From Kangiellaceae bacterium (lineage in GTDB: Bacteria; Pseudomonadota; Gammaproteobacteria; Enterobacterales; Kangiellaceae), in contig JAPHTP010000107.1 of the NCBI GenBank assembly GCA_026196875.1, positions 1 to 39,792 on the forward strand: a stretch of DNA of 39,792 bases, read 5' to 3'. Of this stretch, positions 23,916-32,451 are shown piece after piece. A model generated the notes under the pieces. It was not told the origin of the DNA and ran no database searches. It saw nothing but the letters and a program-made list of their open reading frames with translations. How positions within the stretch are numbered: the first letter of the stretch is position 1; the number at the start of each line of letters is the position of its first letter. The position numbers and the translations under genes were made by a program.

Positions 23916-24371
23916 ATGTCGACTCAACTTTCAGAAGAACGCAAGCAAGAACTAAACGAAAAGGTAACCAATGCTTATGCACGGCTTATCGGTTTTGCTT
24001 CATTTTTAATTGGCTTGATCGCTCTTATATTTGCTAGTTGGGCGGGTTATCTTGGTTTACACGCGGACTTCAGTTCAGTCGCAGTTGTTTTTCTTGGCGT
24101 TGTTTTTCTAGTCAGCGCTTTCTTTTTAAATGTCGGTTGGCGGATGTTGATGAATAGACCGAATCGTTATGGCTCGATACTCAGCCCGTTATCCTGGGTT
24201 ATTGTTGGATTTCTTTTTACTGCCGCAGCTGTTCTTGTCTCGTCGATATTAGCAAAAATATCTAGTGGTTCACCTGACTTTGTAAATACTGTGATATCCC
24301 TGATCTCTTGTTTCGTTTTTGCAGGGAGCTGTTTTTATTTAGCTTATCTAGCCAGCCAGAAGAAGAGCTAA
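23916..24371 (+). CDS. Small four-helix membrane protein
   Basis: The product is 151 residues from ATG 23916, with AGGGA six bases upstream. A charged cytoplasmic N-terminus (SEERKQELNEKVTNAYARL) leads into four hydrophobic helices (about 25-47, 53-72, 90-113, 122-146), with 'WRMLMNRPNRYGS' as the basic cytoplasmic loop between helices 2 and 3. I do not recognise a named family. It is divergent from the 7TM-AraC regulator across 224 bases, a common arrangement for a regulator and its target, but this is the only evidence for a link. Confidence 0.65.
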   Translation: MSTQLSEERKQELNEKVTNAYARLIGFASFLIGLIALIFASWAGYLGLHADFSSVAVVFLGVVFLVSAFFLNVGWRMLMNRPNRYGSILSPLSWVIVGFLFTAAAVLVSSILAKISSGSPDFVNTVISLISCFVFAGSCFYLAYLASQKKS

Positions 24372-24442
24372 TACGGTAAAAAGAAATAGGTAGTAAGTAA
24401 TCTCGGCGCAGCAACCGGTTATTGATTTTTCCTAAAAACAGG

Positions 24443-24541
24443 TCACGCAACAGACACTAGAACAGAGCCTAGAATTAGAGAAACCACAACGACAATGAAA
24501 ATAAATCCAGGCTCTCGTTCTTTCCCGTTTTTATCATTCAT
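24443..24541 (-). CDS. Possible 32-residue single-helix membrane peptide
   Basis: ATG 24541 opens 32 codons ending in TGA at 24443. The sequence is charged for 11 residues (NDKNGKEREPG), then a continuous membrane helix (FIFIVVVVSLILGSVLVSVA). This is the look of a genuine small membrane protein, not random sequence. However, no Shine-Dalgarno is visible and it overlaps no known partner, so it remains tentative. It lies on the opposite strand in the gap after the four-helix protein. Confidence 0.35.
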   Translation of the reverse strand: MNDKNGKEREPGFIFIVVVVSLILGSVLVSVA

Positions 24542-24547
24542 AGTTGT

Positions 24548-24793
24548 TTGAATAAGCGAAGGAAGTACATTGTTCTTATTGTGTGCTTATTTGCGATTTA
24601 TAGCAATATATCTGAAATGAGATTTGAGAACTGGTGCGAATATATTTATACCAAAGTCTGTGAAAAAAGGCATAAAAACAACAAAGGTGAATTATTCAGC
24701 CAAAAAATAGAATGGGTAAGATTTTTCGCTAGCATATCGCTGCTTTTATCTTTGGAAAGTGCCGGAGGAAGTTCTTATAAATACTTATTTTAG
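24548..24793 (+). CDS. Small hypothetical membrane protein (weak start)
   Basis: The product is 81 residues from TTG 24548, the only start-like codon in the frame; no ribosome site is seen. It has a basic N-terminus (NKRRK), one hydrophobic segment (YIVLIVCLFAIYS), a charged middle with two cysteines (NWCEYIYTKVCEK), and a second hydrophobic stretch (FFASISLLLSL). The stop is 15 bases before the next gene on the same strand, so it could be the first gene of a two-gene unit. The family is not recognised. It could be a truncated gene or non-coding. Confidence 0.35.
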   Translation: MNKRRKYIVLIVCLFAIYSNISEMRFENWCEYIYTKVCEKRHKNNKGELFSQKIEWVRFFASISLLLSLESAGGSSYKYLF

Positions 24794-24808
24794 CCAAAAG
24801 AGATCGGT

Positions 24809-25549
24809 ATGGAAGTTTCTGTAAAAACAAGAAGCAAAAACAAATCTAATTTCAGAATGCAACTAGTAGTAGAAGTAGAGCCATACCACTGGTCAGATCG
24901 AAAAACACCTTCTGTTTCCCCAGCTCGAATACATCGCAAGGAATGGGGGAATTATTTTCTTAAGTGTATGGGGGATGCTGGTTTTGTTGGTGTTAAACCT
25001 ATTCAGCCTGGTTCTAATTTTGTCGATGCATTTTCGATAGTTGAAAATGACATCATGCTAGAAATTATTAAGGAAAACCTTGAAGAATCAGGCCTGCCAG
25101 GTTTTCCTGATGAAGACGGTAATGAAAGTCAAAATGGAGGCGAGAATGTATGCATGATTTCGGGTGGCTTCGCCATTATTGTTGGAAACGAAGTCGGCCT
25201 TGAGCCTGGATGTTGTTGTGACTTTTCAAATATAGAAAGTTGGAAAGACATTTTGTTTGAAAAACCAACTAAAGATTATGTGTGGATCGGACATCCGGAA
25301 GCGGAAGTTGGTTTTCAAGAAGACCGCTTGATAATTAAAGAAGGATGGGAATATACGCCTGTACCCGATTACCTGAATGAATTCTCTGTGGATATCGATG
25401 AGTTTATTAAGTCAGTAAAAGAGGCTGAAGAGGCTCTTTGTGAATACGCAGCTAAACTTCTGGAACAAGTGAAACGCTTAATTCCAGATCCTGGTTTAGC
25501 GAGGAGAGTTACTTGTTGTCTGATTGGAAAGAACGACTGTTTCGACTAA
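24809..25549 (+). CDS. Hypothetical protein with Cys-rich 'GCCCDF' motif
   Basis: The product is 246 residues, soluble, with no signal peptide, from ATG 24809 (AGAGAT upstream is a moderate ribosome site). The centre reads 'GGFAIIVGNEVGLEP', 'GCCCDFSNIESWKDIL' and then 'YVWIGHPEAEVGF'. I remember similar 'P-x-C-C-x-D-(L/F) ... W ... W(L/I)GH' arrangements in uncharacterised proteins of actinobacteria and proteobacteria, sometimes near toxin or immunity genes, but cannot name the family. The C-terminal 70 residues are helical (FIKSVKEAEEALCEYAAKL). The Cys cluster could bind metal. It may be co-transcribed with the small membrane ORF upstream. The function is unknown and an immunity-like role is speculation. 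Confidence 0.6.
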   Translation: MEVSVKTRSKNKSNFRMQLVVEVEPYHWSDRKTPSVSPARIHRKEWGNYFLKCMGDAGFVGVKPIQPGSNFVDAFSIVENDIMLEIIKENLEESGLPGFPDEDGNESQNGGENVCMISGGFAIIVGNEVGLEPGCCCDFSNIESWKDILFEKPTKDYVWIGHPEAEVGFQEDRLIIKEGWEYTPVPDYLNEFSVDIDEFIKSVKEAEEALCEYAAKLLEQVKRLIPDPGLARRVTCCLIGKNDCFD

Positions 25550-25665
25550 AAAGCTCAATTGTTTCATAGTTTTATCAGATGACCGTCACATCTTGGTCAC
25601 CTAATTTTCAGCTTAAATCTTCATCATTGTTGCTCTTTGTAGATTAATTATTGAGCAACTAACTG

Positions 25666-28080
25666 ATGCGTCGATCATCTCTTTGTAAATTCTCTATTCA
25701 CCAAGCAAACCTATTTGTTTGGCAATTTATATTCATAATTTGTACAACATGTTTAGCGCCCGATCTCCATGCCATCGATATCGATGGCAAACTCGATGAA
25801 CCTGAGTGGCAGCAAGCGCAAGTATTTAACCAATTTGTTCAAAGCTGGCCAGATACCGGAGAGGCTCCGCGGTTTCAGACTAAAGTATTACTAACCACAA
25901 CCAAGCAAGGCATTTACGTTGGTTTTATTAACCAACAACCCAAAGAGGCCCGCTCGCGGCGATACAGCGGGCATGACCAATTCACTGCCGCTGATTTTGA
26001 TATGCTATTTATCGATTTCAACGGAGACGGCAACACCGCTTATGAATTTGTTGCAACCCTGGGTGGCGGTACTATGGATGGCACTTATAGTCGCGGCAAC
26101 AATAGCAATCGTGACTGGGATGGTCCCTGGACGGTCGCAGTATCTGAGGATGACACAAACTGGTACAGCGAGTTTTTTATTCCCTGGTCGATCGCTACCT
26201 ACAAATCTCAAACGTCAGCCGATGGCTCAGATTCTGAAGTCAAACCCGATGCTTCAATTGAACAGGCTAACACCGAAAGCTACCAGCGACGAAACATTTC
26301 AATATTTTTTCAGCGGTACAACGTGTTTGAAAGTGAGTCATATGCTTTTCCGGATACCAGTCGGGGACGCGCCAATTTCACTTATGAATATCACCCCATT
26401 ACGGTTGATTTTAGCGGTGGTCGTTCGCTGGCAATTAATGGCTATATTGCTTCGACTAATCGTTCAGCAGAACAAGCCTCAAATAATGAATCGTCAGATA
26501 CAGACATTGGAGTTGACCTAATTTGGAAGCCGACTACGTCACAGCAAATTATAGCTACCATCAATCCAGATTTTGGCCAGGTTGAGTCGGATGAACTCAT
26601 TGTTAACTTTTCTGCAGTAGAAACTTTACGTACCGACAAGCGTCCATTTTTTACCGAAAATCAAAGCCTGTTTGACGTTAGAGGTCCGGAAAAATTGCGG
26701 TTATTTAATACTCGTAGGGTTGGAGGAACTTCCGATGGAGAGTCCAGTGATATTTATGATATTGGTGGCGCGCTAAAATATATCAGCGCATTCGAGTCTG
26801 TTGATCTGGGCTTATTTGCCGCCAAAGAGAAAGACCTTGCGGATGCAGAAGGAAAAACTTTTCTGAGCACGCGCTGGCTTCATTCAGATGGTGAACTTAA
26901 CTATGGACAATTGATTAACTACGTCGACAATCCAACTCAAAATAGAAAAGCCTACACCACAAATTTTGATCTTAATTATACGATTTCAGCCAATACCAAA
27001 ATATTCGTTAATGTGCTAAGTTCAAAAATAGAAGAAGTATCCACAATAGAAGAAACATCTAAAATAAAAGACAAAAGTGATAATGCTCAAGCGGGAGAAA
27101 ATGATATTGATTCTTCTGGGTTCGGAGCAACTGTCAGCGCTTCATACCGACCCATACGAACTTGGGATAATCTGCTGGAAGTCAGTTATTTTGATGATGA
27201 ACTTGAACTTAACGATATGGGGTATCTGGCGCGCAACGACATTTTGACTTCACGACTGACTAGTAAATATAGTGACTATGGTTTCGCTAAGGATAGCCCG
27301 ATTAGACGCGCTTACTACTATGGAAAATTAAATTACTCGCAAAATACTCAAGGAGAAAGGCACCCCTGGACTTTTTATGGATTAAACGAATGGGAATTAA
27401 AGACTAAGCACAAATGGTTGGTTGGGTTTCAACATACTAACGAAGGGATCGACGACTTAATCAGCCGAGGAGCCGGGAGTGTTACTTTGCCTTCTCGGGA
27501 TCAACTTGAATTTCGATATTCCTCTCCAACGCCAGCGGACTTTTCTTTTACCGCAAAAGGATACTATTTTCAGGAGGGATTGGAAGACTGGGCGTCTAAG
27601 CTTACTTTGACTACCACGACCTATTTTTCCGATAGCGTTCGCCTCGACTTTATTTACAACTATATTGATAGTGACGACTGGTTGATCGGCGATAGCTCTG
27701 GCGAGTTACGCCAATACTCGCGAAAATTTCACCAGACTAATCTCAAGCTGGTTGCGAAGCTATCATCAAGTGCTGATCTAACCATGGTATCGCAGTGGTA
27801 TGGTCTAAAAGCAAAAGGTCTTAACAGTTATCAGGTGAATGCGGATACTAGTTTCGCGAATAAAAGTTCAAGGCCGGAAGATTTTACCAATACTCAGTCT
27901 GCATTGCAGATTAGATATCGTTACCGATTTGCGCCTTTGTCAGAATTTTATCTGGTCTATGCTCGTAACGGTTTCTTCTCGGAAAACGCTACTGATCGTT
28001 CTTTAGGCGATCTTTTTGAACATACTTTTGATAATCCAGATCAGGATTACTTGATTGCCAAAATTAAGTATCAGTTTTAA
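25666..28080 (+). CDS. DUF5916 family outer-membrane protein with CBM9-like N-terminus
   Basis: The protein is 804 residues. The N-terminal roughly 36 residues form a long signal peptide (hydrophobic FVWQFIFIICTTCLAP, cleavage near DLHA). The mature N-terminus is a family-9-like beta-sandwich (IDIDGKLDEPEWQQAQVF, 'FDMLFIDFNGDGNTAYEF', 'FIPWSIATY'). Then come the hallmark DUF5916 phrases 'INPDFGQVESDELIVNFSA' and 'TLRTDKRPFFTENQSLFDV', followed by about 450 residues of alternating aromatic beta-strands ending 'DQDYLIAKIKYQF', a terminal aromatic residue as in beta-barrel proteins. The length fits the family. It probably sits in the outer membrane; the ligand is unknown, with carbohydrate or peptide binding inferred from the N-terminal domain. 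It is convergent with the wHTH-propeller regulator with only 22 bases between stops. Confidence 0.85.
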   Translation: MRRSSLCKFSIHQANLFVWQFIFIICTTCLAPDLHAIDIDGKLDEPEWQQAQVFNQFVQSWPDTGEAPRFQTKVLLTTTKQGIYVGFINQQPKEARSRRYSGHDQFTAADFDMLFIDFNGDGNTAYEFVATLGGGTMDGTYSRGNNSNRDWDGPWTVAVSEDDTNWYSEFFIPWSIATYKSQTSADGSDSEVKPDASIEQANTESYQRRNISIFFQRYNVFESESYAFPDTSRGRANFTYEYHPITVDFSGGRSLAINGYIASTNRSAEQASNNESSDTDIGVDLIWKPTTSQQIIATINPDFGQVESDELIVNFSAVETLRTDKRPFFTENQSLFDVRGPEKLRLFNTRRVGGTSDGESSDIYDIGGALKYISAFESVDLGLFAAKEKDLADAEGKTFLSTRWLHSDGELNYGQLINYVDNPTQNRKAYTTNFDLNYTISANTKIFVNVLSSKIEEVSTIEETSKIKDKSDNAQAGENDIDSSGFGATVSASYRPIRTWDNLLEVSYFDDELELNDMGYLARNDILTSRLTSKYSDYGFAKDSPIRRAYYYGKLNYSQNTQGERHPWTFYGLNEWELKTKHKWLVGFQHTNEGIDDLISRGAGSVTLPSRDQLEFRYSSPTPADFSFTAKGYYFQEGLEDWASKLTLTTTTYFSDSVRLDFIYNYIDSDDWLIGDSSGELRQYSRKFHQTNLKLVAKLSSSADLTMVSQWYGLKAKGLNSYQVNADTSFANKSSRPEDFTNTQSALQIRYRYRFAPLSEFYLVYARNGFFSENATDRSLGDLFEHTFDNPDQDYLIAKIKYQF

Positions 28081-28102
28081 TTTTGGTTTTTAGCCTTTTA
28101 AC

Positions 28103-30445
28103 TTATTGGGCGATTAACTCAATAATATTGGATTCATTGCTGGTTATCTTTGTGATGACCACTTTGTTCGGTGCTACAGGGTCAAAGTAGCCGATGCGCT
28201 TGCGACTTAATAAATGCTGCCTATTACCCTTGCTATCAACTTGAGAGAGCACTTCTGATCCAGATCCAGATCCAGATCCAGATCCAGATCCCGATTCTGA
28301 CTCCGATCCCAATTCCGACTGGGGTGTTTTCTCAACTACATAGAGTGACTCTTTTAATACTTGCCAGGAAACCAATTCACTTTCAGACTGATAAATTGCC
28401 GGACTCTGCGGAGCCTGAGCAAATTGCTGAACTAAGTTTTCTAAATCAGCGGAGTCTTTTATTGTAAAAACAGCATTAGTTTGATGCGGAGAATAAAACC
28501 AGGACTGAGTTTCTGTTTGATAAAATGCCTGATCGACATTTTGGCCTAATAATGTTGTTGTCTGACTTTCTAATTCAAATAAAAATAAATCAGATGGGGT
28601 TCTCCTTTTGGTAATATAGTAAATTTTATCGTTACCATACCAGCCTAAAAGTTGTGGGTTCTGATGAGAGAGATTAAGTTTTTGCGCGCGACCATTGCTT
28701 ATATTAAACAAGTAAACATCATTGTTGGCCCTGACCATCAAAAGTTTATTGTCAGGCGACCAGACAATATCATAGATATAGTAGGAGTTTTGAAATCGGC
28801 TAAGCTGATAGATACTGTTATCGCTTCTCTTCAGCCATATTTGCGCTCTACCGCTTCGTTTGGATGCAAAGGCTAACGATTGGGCATTGCGAAAATAATC
28901 GTGAGAATCGTCGTTTAAATCTTCTTGTGATTGGTTTTGTAAATGATTTTGTAAATGAGCTGACAAATTGCCGTGCGAATAAACGCCGCTATAATCAGGG
29001 TAAGCCGAGTCGATAAGGGAAGATTCTTTTTCAGCTTCCAATAACACCAAGTCCCGGTCCAGGTAAAGACTGGTAACCGCGAAGTTCTGGCTATTGCCGA
29101 TGCTCCTTACTTCATCCAGATAGCCTATCTCCGAAGCAGCAATTGTGACCTGTGTGTTGTCGAAAAAGCGTCGAATAATTTTGTGCGAAGGGTGTTCGCC
29201 CACATGAATAATCGAGTCATTGTCAGGATGCCAGGAAAAATCCTCTATTACATAGCTGAGCGCCATCTGGGCGATAGCATTTTTCGACTTTGGGTCCAGA
29301 ATAGTGATGCTCATATTTTGATCATCTAAGCTCGATAAAAGTCCCAGATATTGACCGTCCTGGGTGAACTTTGCGTAGACAAGTTTGCCTGTCGGGATAG
29401 ACGCTTCAAGCGGTTTTTGTTGTAAGGTTTCGATATCAAGATAAATTAATTTTGCTGCAGAGTTTTTAGTTTTTTCCTCAACATTTATTTGCTCGACATT
29501 TTTTTCTTGAATAAAGTAAATTGCGTATTCTTGCTGGTGCCATTCGGGTCTCATCCTCATCTTTTGTTGACATGGCATGAGGCGCTTTTGGAGCATAGAA
29601 GAGCTAGTTACCTTTTCCAGTAAAATTAATTCGCAATGGTCATTAGTCTGTTCAGCGTAGATAATCGAATCTTTAATCGGAGACCATTGCGGCTTGGTAT
29701 TCGGATCATTTAACCTGACCAAAGGCACCGCTGAGTCCTGGCCTCTTTGCTGAAGATAAAGCCAGGTGTCTGATTGATTGTTGCCGACAAAAACGAAATG
29801 GTTTCCATCGGCGGAAAAGCTAGGCGAATATTCCCTTCCGGTCTGGCTGGAAAGTGGTCTGGTATCATAATGGGTCGAGGGTGTGGGACGCGTTTGATTG
29901 GACTGCAATATCACTAAGGCTATGACGGCTATAACTACGAGCGAGGTGAGTATAATGGACAACAATAAACGACTTGAAACTCGAGTCTTTGCCCGGTTCT
30001 GGCCGATGACTGATTCAGCTGCTAAATTATTATCGATTAGGTCACTACTGGCTAGACTATCGTGGACTAAATTATTGGCAACTAAACTACCACCGGCTAG
30101 ATTATAATCAGACCCTTCTTGAGGATGATATTCACTAACCTTAGCAACCAGTCTATAGCCGCGTTTGGGCAGTGTTTTTATATATTGAGGCTGACGGTAA
30201 TCGTCATTCAGGGTTTTTCTTAATCTCGTTATAGCACGACTGATCGTATTATCTTCAATTGCCACTCCAGTCCAAATCTCATTGGCAAGCTCATCACGAG
30301 TAACAACTTCGTTCTGACGCTCAACCAGGTAGGTTAGTAACTTCATGAGCTGGGGCTCAAGCTGAACCATGGTTCCTAGTTCGGCATCGACAATTTCGCA
30401 TTGTGTAGGATGCACTATCCAGCTATTTAATTGATAAGAACTCAT
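28103..30445 (-). CDS. CadC-like transmembrane regulator with TolB/WD40 propeller
   Basis: The protein is 780 residues from ATG 30445. Residues 1-105 form the winged helix (LMKLLTYLVERQNEVVTRD, 'NTISRAITRLRKTLND', 'QYIKTLPKRGYRLVAKV'). Residues 114-148 are seven five-residue units of the form x-x-L-x-x (YNLAG, GSLVA, NNLVH, DSLAS, SDLID, NNLAA, ESVIG), a linker or mini pentapeptide stack. The membrane helix is about 159-180. The periplasmic part consists of TolB/WD40 blades (EYSPSFSADGNHFVFVGNN, 'NTKPQWSPIKDSIIYAEQ', 'IVWSPDNKLLMVRANN'). Near the C-terminus is a Ser-Gly/Ser-Glu dipeptide run encoded by six-base repeats (28257-28290). The target genes are unknown; the adjacent DUF5916 gene is a candidate by location only. 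Its 5' flank carries a 16-base tandem repeat array. Confidence 0.85.
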   Translation of the reverse strand: MSSYQLNSWIVHPTQCEIVDAELGTMVQLEPQLMKLLTYLVERQNEVVTRDELANEIWTGVAIEDNTISRAITRLRKTLNDDYRQPQYIKTLPKRGYRLVAKVSEYHPQEGSDYNLAGGSLVANNLVHDSLASSDLIDNNLAAESVIGQNRAKTRVSSRLLLSIILTSLVVIAVIALVILQSNQTRPTPSTHYDTRPLSSQTGREYSPSFSADGNHFVFVGNNQSDTWLYLQQRGQDSAVPLVRLNDPNTKPQWSPIKDSIIYAEQTNDHCELILLEKVTSSSMLQKRLMPCQQKMRMRPEWHQQEYAIYFIQEKNVEQINVEEKTKNSAAKLIYLDIETLQQKPLEASIPTGKLVYAKFTQDGQYLGLLSSLDDQNMSITILDPKSKNAIAQMALSYVIEDFSWHPDNDSIIHVGEHPSHKIIRRFFDNTQVTIAASEIGYLDEVRSIGNSQNFAVTSLYLDRDLVLLEAEKESSLIDSAYPDYSGVYSHGNLSAHLQNHLQNQSQEDLNDDSHDYFRNAQSLAFASKRSGRAQIWLKRSDNSIYQLSRFQNSYYIYDIVWSPDNKLLMVRANNDVYLFNISNGRAQKLNLSHQNPQLLGWYGNDKIYYITKRRTPSDLFLFELESQTTTLLGQNVDQAFYQTETQSWFYSPHQTNAVFTIKDSADLENLVQQFAQAPQSPAIYQSESELVSWQVLKESLYVVEKTPQSELGSESESGSGSGSGSGSGSEVLSQVDSKGNRQHLLSRKRIGYFDPVAPNKVVITKITSNESNIIELIAQ
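28257..28290. repeat. 6-bp in-frame repeat encoding Ser-Gly dipeptides
   Basis: GATCCA is repeated between five and six times on the + strand and reads as alternating Ser and Gly on the coding (minus) strand, extended by Ser-Glu dipeptides. It lies between propeller blades near the C-terminus of the wHTH-propeller regulator. Confidence 0.8.
30002..30106. repeat. 15-bp in-frame repeat, seven units, encoding xxLxx pentapeptides
   Basis: Seven consecutive 15-base units encode YNLAG, GSLVA, NNLVH, DSLAS, SDLID, NNLAA and ESVIG between the DNA-binding domain and membrane helix of the regulator. DNA similarity between units is visible (CTARATTATN-like blocks). The regular Leu spacing resembles pentapeptide-repeat proteins, although seven units are too few for a full solenoid. 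Confidence 0.65.
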
Positions 30446-30452
30446 ATAGACG

Positions 30453-30532
30453 CTTAATATAAATAAACTTTAATATCGATAATTTTTAACATAGACAACC
30501 TTTAACATAGGCAATCTTCAATACAGACAAAC
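30453..30532. repeat. 16-bp tandem repeat array in the 5' flank of the regulator
   Basis: Five degenerate 16-base units (CTTAATATAAATAAAC, TTTAATATCGATAATT, TTTAACATAGACAACC, TTTAACATAGGCAATC, TTCAATACAGACAAAC) begin eight bases upstream of ATG 30445. They occupy the expected promoter and leader of the minus-strand gene, so copy number could alter expression. Confidence 0.7.
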
Positions 30533-30816
30533 GGACTTTGATTTTTTTGCAACCCCTAAACTAGCTGGATAATTGACCCGGCTGATATCTCCTTAGTGTA
30601 ACCGATTGATTTGAAAAATGCGTGGCCGATTTATCTTTGAGCCCAATTTTAAGAGCGAGGTGGTAGGCATTACATCTAGTGATAAGTCCAGGCATAAACG
30701 AGAAGAGGGAGCTAAAAAGGAGGATTGATCTAAATTTTTTCAAGGATCTTAAATTTGACATTTATTTCACATTAACATTGCTATTTTATCGTCACTAACT
30801 TGATAACGGCGGCTGT
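30533..30816. other. Rest of the intergenic region between regulator and peptidase
   Basis: About 280 bases between two tandem arrays. A 66-codon minus-strand frame (30561-30761) has no ribosome site and I do not call it. Promoters for both divergent genes probably lie here, but I cannot pick a convincing -35/-10 pair. Confidence 0.35.
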
Positions 30817-30921
30817 CCTGAGCTGATTACTAGCAGTCCTGAACTCGCTAATTTAAGCCCCGGGCTAATAAGTAGAAGTCTTGAGCGCATTAGTAGCAGC
30901 CCCGAACTAAATAGAGGTAAT
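30817..30921. repeat. 21-bp tandem repeat array just upstream of the S41 peptidase start
   Basis: Five degenerate units of exactly 21 bases, beginning CCTGAGCTGATTACTAGCAG and then starting at 30838, 30859, 30880 and 30901. The array ends seven bases before GTG 30928 and contains its ribosome site (GAGG at 30914-30917). It is open in the frame of the peptidase gene back to a TAA at 30796 and would read as seven-residue units (PELITSS, PELANLS, PGLISRS and so on), but no start codon is available. Confidence 0.8.
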
Positions 30922-30927
30922 AGCCCT

Positions 30928-32337
30928 GTGAATTACTATACCCGTTTCTTTTTTATTGCCTCATCGCTAATTTTAACTGCATGTAGCAAACCCCACCTGG
31001 AAATCTTTCCAGCATTGGATAATCCTGAGCTAGTGCATGAAAAGATCGCGCCAGTTAAACTCCGGCAAGATGTTGATGCATTTTATAGTGGTGTGCTAGA
31101 GCGCCATCCAAGTATCGAGAAATATGCCGATTTACCTGCGATAGAGCAATATTTAAAGATCCTAAAACAAGAAATAAACGAACCTATGACTCGGCGAGAA
31201 TTCTTCAAAGTTGTAGGAAAACTCACTCACAAATTCGGCGATGGTCATTCAATGCTAATCTGGCCCTATCAAGAGTTAAATCAATGGAAGGAAGCAGAGC
31301 GAGGTTTATTCCCTTTTAGCGTTTATGTGGATAAAAACGATAGGATGTTTATCAGGCAAAGTTACACTAAACCCAACGGTCTTAAATTATCCGCAGGTAG
31401 CGAAGTATTAACTATCAATGGCGTAGCTGCCGTAAAATTAATAAACCAAATGCAAATGTATGCAGGTGGCGAATCTGAATACTTACGCAAACAATTTGTC
31501 GCTGAAAGAATAGGAACTTATCTGTGGGCCGTATTCGATATTGCCGATAACTTTGAAATTCGGATCGAATTTAAAGGCACACAACACATAAAAAATATAT
31601 CAGCAAATGACCGGTGGGAAATGCTCGCCGGGGAAGGTTCAGGTGTAGATAAAAGTAGTGATTTTGAGTATCAATTATTAAAGGACAAGGTCGGTCTATT
31701 GAAAGTCGCAAGTTTTGATGTCGACACCGACTGGTTTGAAGAATTCATAGATAATAGCTTTGCCCAAATGAAAAAAGACAGAGTCACCAACTTAATTATC
31801 GATATTCGTGAAAACACTGGCGGCAATACTGACTCAGCGCTTTACCTGACTAGCTATTTGGCCGGCAAAGACTTTCGCATGATTTCAAATATGCGAGAAA
31901 AGCTCAACACGGATAATCGAGGCTGGTTTGATTACAAAGGCGACGCTGGTGAAATCAAGCAATATGAATGGGATGAATGGGAATCACCTGTTGATAAAGA
32001 AAAGCGGTTTCAAGGAAAAGCTTATCTACTAATTGGCCCGGTGACTTACTCGGCAGGAATCGTCTTTGCGACTACTTTACAAGATTATCAAATGGCCACT
32101 TTGATAGGTCAGGAGACGGGAGGTAATGCCAATCAAACGGCCCAAGGCAACCTGTTTAATCTTCCTCACTCAAAACTACGAGCCTATGTCACAACAAGAA
32201 TGTTAGTTAGACCGAGCGGTTCTTTAGATAGCGGCGGAGTAAAACCTGATGTTGAGGTTGAGTTAACTCAGCGATCACTTGAGCAAGGGACGGATCTATC
32301 GCTTAGCCAAGCGTTGCAAATGATTGAGCAAAAATAG
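30928..32337 (+). CDS. S41-family (tricorn/CtpA-like) peptidase lipoprotein
   Basis: The protein is 469 residues from GTG 30928, with GAGG ten bases upstream. A lipoprotein signal (FFFIASSLILTAC) places the lipidated cysteine at residue 19. Residues about 40-150 contain the helical N-terminal part with 'KLTHKFGDGHSML' (His107 in the DGH motif). A PDZ-like middle follows (LSAGSEVLTINGVAAVKLI), and a peptidase core: 'NLIIDIRENTGGNTDSALY', the nucleophile region 'IGPVTYSAGIVFATTL' with Ser about 375, and 'GQETGGNANQTAQGN'. These are hallmarks of MEROPS S41. It should be an active serine peptidase tethered in the periplasm or outer membrane; the substrate is unknown. It stands alone, with the chorismate mutase gene starting about 115 bases later on the same strand. 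Confidence 0.85.
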   Translation: MNYYTRFFFIASSLILTACSKPHLEIFPALDNPELVHEKIAPVKLRQDVDAFYSGVLERHPSIEKYADLPAIEQYLKILKQEINEPMTRREFFKVVGKLTHKFGDGHSMLIWPYQELNQWKEAERGLFPFSVYVDKNDRMFIRQSYTKPNGLKLSAGSEVLTINGVAAVKLINQMQMYAGGESEYLRKQFVAERIGTYLWAVFDIADNFEIRIEFKGTQHIKNISANDRWEMLAGEGSGVDKSSDFEYQLLKDKVGLLKVASFDVDTDWFEEFIDNSFAQMKKDRVTNLIIDIRENTGGNTDSALYLTSYLAGKDFRMISNMREKLNTDNRGWFDYKGDAGEIKQYEWDEWESPVDKEKRFQGKAYLLIGPVTYSAGIVFATTLQDYQMATLIGQETGGNANQTAQGNLFNLPHSKLRAYVTTRMLVRPSGSLDSGGVKPDVEVELTQRSLEQGTDLSLSQALQMIEQK

Positions 32338-32451
32338 TCGAAAAACTCTAAAGCATAATTTTGTCTACTGCTATTGTTTGAGCTGGTGATAGTGGATATA
32401 GTGGCGGTCAAGTTTCACCTTCCCAATAACTGGCCCTATGGCGCGTTTTCT

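Noticed and set aside
30561-30761. 66-codon minus-strand frame with a weakly hydrophobic start
   Set aside because: No ribosome site and no recognisable sequence, and it lies in a presumed promoter region between two tandem arrays.
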